Shown one piece after another: positions 61,269-64,000 of a stretch of 64,000 nucleotides of DNA. Location of the stretch: positions 62,001-126,000 of the forward strand of contig DKRV01000032.1 of the NCBI GenBank assembly GCA_002472405.1, read 5' to 3'. A program made the translations under genes and the position numbers. Origin of the DNA: Clostridiales bacterium UBA7273 (GTDB taxonomy: Bacteria; Bacillota; Clostridia; Oscillospirales; Oscillospiraceae). Numbering within the stretch: the stretch's first letter is position 1; each line of letters opens with the position of its first letter. The notes beneath the pieces were generated by a model, which saw nothing but the letters and a program-made list of their open reading frames with translations, searched no databases and had not been told where the DNA came from.

Positions 61269-62282
61269 TTAATCAAGACTGACAATGCTTATTTCGCCAC
61301 TTTTTACACTTGCTTCATGAATTTTCAGCTCTCTGAGCGAAAGCTCGGATACGAGTGCATCCACATTGCAGCGGTGCTGCCCCGTCATCTTTGACACGTC
61401 CGAGCGGTTCACGCCCAGAACGACGCGGCTTCCGGGCTTCACCCCGGCAAGAAGCCTCCGCGCTTTTTGGAGCATTATCCGCGAATGTACAAGCTCGCCA
61501 AGCGCCGGATGATATGCGCCTGCGAGTGCGTCTCCGCCGGACAGATCCTCTGTCGGATTTAAGCCCATACGAATTATCGGAATGCCTGCCTCATTAAACA
61601 GCGGCACTATCTTTGAGCACACGCGTACAGCGTCCTCTACCGTGTGCTCCTTATATGTTCCGGCGCGCCACATGTCGCAAAGGACCGTATCGCGTACGAT
61701 GACCGTCGGATATATCCTGACTCCGTTCGGCGAAAGAGCAATTATTTTCTTAGCCGTTTCAATGCAGCTTTCGTCCGTATCGCCGGGAAGGCCGGTCATC
61801 ATCTGCAAAATAAGGTCAAAGCCTGCATCTTTTATGAGCCTTGAAGCATCTGCGACCGCCGCACTGTCATGTCCGCGGCCGGATAGCTCAAGCACCCTGT
61901 CGCACATTGACTGCGCGCCAAGTTCAATAACGGTGACTCCGTATTTTTTCAGTCGCTTCAGCACAGTGCCGTCAATCGCGTCGGGCCGCGTAGACAGCCT
62001 TATGGAACTTATTGTTCCATCGGCAAGATACGGCTGCGCCGCCTCAAAAAGCTCGATCTGACGCGCTTCGGGTATGGCGGTGAAGCTGCCTCCATAAAAC
62101 GCCAATTGCCGCTTTGTCCCCGATGGGGTCAAGGCGGCCGCTTCTTCTATTGCATTTTTGACGGTTTGCGCCGTGGCAGGCTCGATATGACCGGAAATTC
62201 TGCGCTGATTGCAGAAAACGCAGTCGTTCGGGCAGCCCAGATGCGGCACAAACACGGGTATTATACTGTTTCTTGCTGTCAT
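61269..62282 (-). CDS. Radical SAM protein of the Elp3-like family
   Basis: A 337-residue radical SAM protein with cluster motif CPNDCVFC near residue 17, GGSFTAIP and RLSTRPDAID, plus a TGLPGD segment. Such proteins are often called Elp3-like; this one lacks a full acetyltransferase domain. It lies between rnc and smc, a position conserved in Clostridia, and overlaps rnc in ATGA form. A role in RNA modification is plausible but unproven. Confidence 0.87.
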   Translation of the reverse strand: MTARNSIIPVFVPHLGCPNDCVFCNQRRISGHIEPATAQTVKNAIEEAAALTPSGTKRQLAFYGGSFTAIPEARQIELFEAAQPYLADGTISSIRLSTRPDAIDGTVLKRLKKYGVTVIELGAQSMCDRVLELSGRGHDSAAVADASRLIKDAGFDLILQMMTGLPGDTDESCIETAKKIIALSPNGVRIYPTVIVRDTVLCDMWRAGTYKEHTVEDAVRVCSKIVPLFNEAGIPIIRMGLNPTEDLSGGDALAGAYHPALGELVHSRIMLQKARRLLAGVKPGSRVVLGVNRSDVSKMTGQHRCNVDALVSELSLRELKIHEASVKSGEISIVSLD

Positions 62283-62953
62283 TTATTAAGTCTTTCAAGC
62301 GCCTGACAGGCAGCTGCCTGCTCGGCTTCCTTCTTCGTTCTTCCGCTGCCGCGGCCGATTACCTCACCGTCTAAGCTGACTTCCGACAGGAATACCTTGT
62401 CGTGATCGGGGCCTGACTCGCCGGCCTCATGGTATTTCAAAACCCGGTCGGGCTTGCGCTGCACAAGCTCCTGAAGCTCGGTTTTATAGTCGGACGCATG
62501 GTGCGCCTTAACGGCCTCGGGGCTGAGCACCATACGCTCAATAAAGCTTGCCGCAGGCTCGATGCCGCCGTCAAGGAAAATGGCTGCTATCACAGCCTCG
62601 GTAGCATCGGCGAGTATGGAAGCGCGCTCGCGCCCTCCGTTTTTCTCCTCGCCGTGACCCATGCGCAGATACGCTCCCAGCTCAAGCTCCTGCGCAACGC
62701 CGTAGAGGCTGTGCTCGCACACAAGCTCGGCACGAAGGCGAGTCATTTTGCCCTCCGGCAGCGTGGGCACCGTGTTATACAGGTGCTTTGCCGTTACAAA
62801 GCCGAGCACCGAATCGCCCAGAAACTCAAGACGCTCGTTGCTGGGAACTCCCTCGGCGCGGTTTTCGTTTGCATACGAGCTGTGCGTAAGGGCGTTTTTC
62901 AAAAGCATCGGGTCTTTGAACTTGTATCCTAATTTTTCTTCCAACTGCTTCAA
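62279..62953 (-). CDS. rnc: Ribonuclease III
   Basis: A 224-residue dsRNA nuclease. The catalytic signature is NERLEFLGDSVLGF, with a second acidic site in ILADATEAVIAAIF. A C-terminal dsRNA-binding domain starts YKTELQELVQ and ends GSGRTKKEAEQAAA. It overlaps the radical SAM gene and follows plsX by 4 bases. Confidence 0.96.
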   Translation of the reverse strand: MKQLEEKLGYKFKDPMLLKNALTHSSYANENRAEGVPSNERLEFLGDSVLGFVTAKHLYNTVPTLPEGKMTRLRAELVCEHSLYGVAQELELGAYLRMGHGEEKNGGRERASILADATEAVIAAIFLDGGIEPAASFIERMVLSPEAVKAHHASDYKTELQELVQRKPDRVLKYHEAGESGPDHDKVFLSEVSLDGEVIGRGSGRTKKEAEQAAACQALERLNK

Positions 62954-62957
62954 TGTA

Positions 62958-63968
62958 TTACGCTTCTTCCGAAATCTTCATGTAATCAATATTATTTTCT
63001 ATATCGCTGACGATATCAGCCTCGGCAAAGGCCTTGGCCTGGCGGATAGCGGCGAAGAATGCCTCGTCGCCGGATGAGCCGTGAGCCTTGATGACGGGCT
63101 TTGAAATACCGAGGAACGCGGTTCCGCCGACCTCATTGGGGTCGATCTTCTTTGCGATACCCTTGACATCGCCCTTTATAACAGCCGCCGCGAGTTTATT
63201 CTTCGTGCTCATCATGAACACCTCTTTAAGCTCCGTAAACAGCCACTTTGCAACGCCCTCGGCGGTTTTGAGGACAATATTGCCGGAAAATCCGTCGCTT
63301 ACGACAACGTCAACGCCGCCGAGCAGCATCGTGCTGCCTTCAACATTGCCGACAAAATTAATTCTACCCTCTTCGCTTGCCGTTTTAAGCAGCTTATACG
63401 CTTCGTGCTGAAGCGCACCACCCTTTGTTTCCTCCGCGCCGATGTTGAGAAGTCCTACGCGCGGCTGAGTGAGGCCCATCATTCTGCGCGCATAGAAGCT
63501 GCCCATGTATGCAAACTGGAGAAGATACTCGGGCGTACACTCGGCATTTGCGCCGCAGTCGATGAGCATTATGCCGTTTTCGCGGCTGGGCAGCACCGGC
63601 GCCATGGCAGCGCGGCGAACACCCTTGATGCGTTTGACGATAAGCGTAGCTCCGGTGAGCAGAGCGCCGGTCGAGCCGGCGGACACCATTGCGTCGCCCT
63701 CGCCGTTTTTGAGCATGGTAAGCGCGACGGTCATGGATGCATCCTTTTTGCGGCGCGTTGCGGTGCTCGGGTCATCCTCCATTGTAATAACGTCCCGTGC
63801 ATCGACGATCTCGATATTGCTCCTGTCCTCGCCGAGATATTTTTCTATCTCTTCCTTGCGGCCGACGAGCACAAGCTCGACTCCGAGCCTGTCGCGCGCA
63901 TAGACAGAGCCTTTGACTATGGCTTCGGGCGCGTTATCGCCGCCCATTGCGTCAACTATTATTTTCAC
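62958..63968 (-). CDS. plsX: Phosphate acyltransferase PlsX
   Basis: A 336-residue enzyme making acyl-phosphate from acyl-ACP for phospholipid synthesis. The opening KIIVDAMGGDNAPEAIVKG is diagnostic; GFSGNIVLKTAEG and GAALLG-type blocks follow. The GTG start has GGAGG 9 bases upstream. The usual next gene, acpP, is not seen between plsX and rnc. The last 32 bases of the window, upstream, are too short to assign. Confidence 0.95.
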   Translation of the reverse strand: MKIIVDAMGGDNAPEAIVKGSVYARDRLGVELVLVGRKEEIEKYLGEDRSNIEIVDARDVITMEDDPSTATRRKKDASMTVALTMLKNGEGDAMVSAGSTGALLTGATLIVKRIKGVRRAAMAPVLPSRENGIMLIDCGANAECTPEYLLQFAYMGSFYARRMMGLTQPRVGLLNIGAEETKGGALQHEAYKLLKTASEEGRINFVGNVEGSTMLLGGVDVVVSDGFSGNIVLKTAEGVAKWLFTELKEVFMMSTKNKLAAAVIKGDVKGIAKKIDPNEVGGTAFLGISKPVIKAHGSSGDEAFFAAIRQAKAFAEADIVSDIENNIDYMKISEEA

Positions 63969-64000
63969 AGCCGAAGACCTCCTTTTTCATAAGTTCTTCA

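Noticed and set aside
63969..64000. End of an upstream gene reading into plsX
   Set aside because: One frame stays open to a stop inside plsX, but 32 bases are too few to assign a gene.

Overview
The window looks like chromosome of a Gram-positive, anaerobic, endospore-lineage member of the Clostridia, probably close to the Oscillospiraceae or a related gut family. This is inferred from gene content and order: tig-clpP-clpX-lon, spoIVFA/spoIVFB-like genes followed by the paired TIGR03960/TIGR03936 genes, DUF2508-bofA, DUF421-DUF4363, plsX-rnc-radical SAM-smc-ftsY, and yhbY-nadD/yqeK-LCP-rsfS-leuS. Base composition is near 50% GC. Most genes are core housekeeping genes on the minus strand, packed with ATGA-type overlaps.

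Layout. 1-3.75 kb: proteostasis operon (tig, clpP, clpX, start of lon). 3.8-9.2 kb: a phosphoesterase, a Cys-rich DUF1540 protein, then lepB-rbgA-rnhB-yraN-thrC and rplS with its leader. 9.2-13.2 kb: spoIVFA/spoIVFB-like pair and two radical-SAM-associated genes. 13.2-18.6 kb: an accessory segment bracketed by tRNA-Pro(CGG) on the plus strand and tRNA-Gly(GCC) on the minus strand. It holds an orphan lipoprotein, a TetR regulator, a two-subunit 2-hydroxyacyl-CoA dehydratase with an unlisted 51-residue membrane protein, and a decayed gene scar. 18.7-24.1 kb: a divergent type IIA topoisomerase operon (parE-like, small zinc-ribbon membrane protein, parC-like, YitT). 24.1-24.45 kb: a gene-free stretch with strong RNA-structure signals. 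24.5-25.5 kb: DUF2508, bofA, acyltransferase. 25.5-37.4 kb: cell-wall precursor genes (murF, ddl, glmU-like, glmM, a divergent nagB homologue), an exonuclease, nrdR, rnmV, holA and comEC. 37.4-47.6 kb: HIT protein, alaS, U32 protein, mltG, a Cys-rich peptide, folate cyclo-ligase, tmk, TagA-family transferase, sirtuin, HAD phosphatase, ogg. 47.6-50.3 kb: plus-strand operon with an acyl-CoA:acetate-type CoA-transferase, a prolyl-tRNA editing protein and MTA/SAH nucleosidase. 50.3-64 kb: rpsU, leuS, rsfS, LCP protein, a nadD-yqeK fusion, yhbY, rdgB, ftsY, an unusually short smc, a radical SAM protein, rnc, plsX.

How it fits together. BofA, SpoIVFA-like and SpoIVFB-like proteins, which in Bacillus form the pro-sigma-K processing complex, are all present. 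The dehydratase and the CoA-transferase point to CoA-ester fermentation. The best candidate for something undescribed is the tRNA-bracketed dehydratase segment: TetR gene, two matching 17-bp operators, two enzyme subunits, a tiny membrane protein and a second decayed copy of the same gene start. The second is the structured, possibly switch-like RNA upstream of the parE-like gene. All assignments are from reading sequence and motifs; no database search was run.
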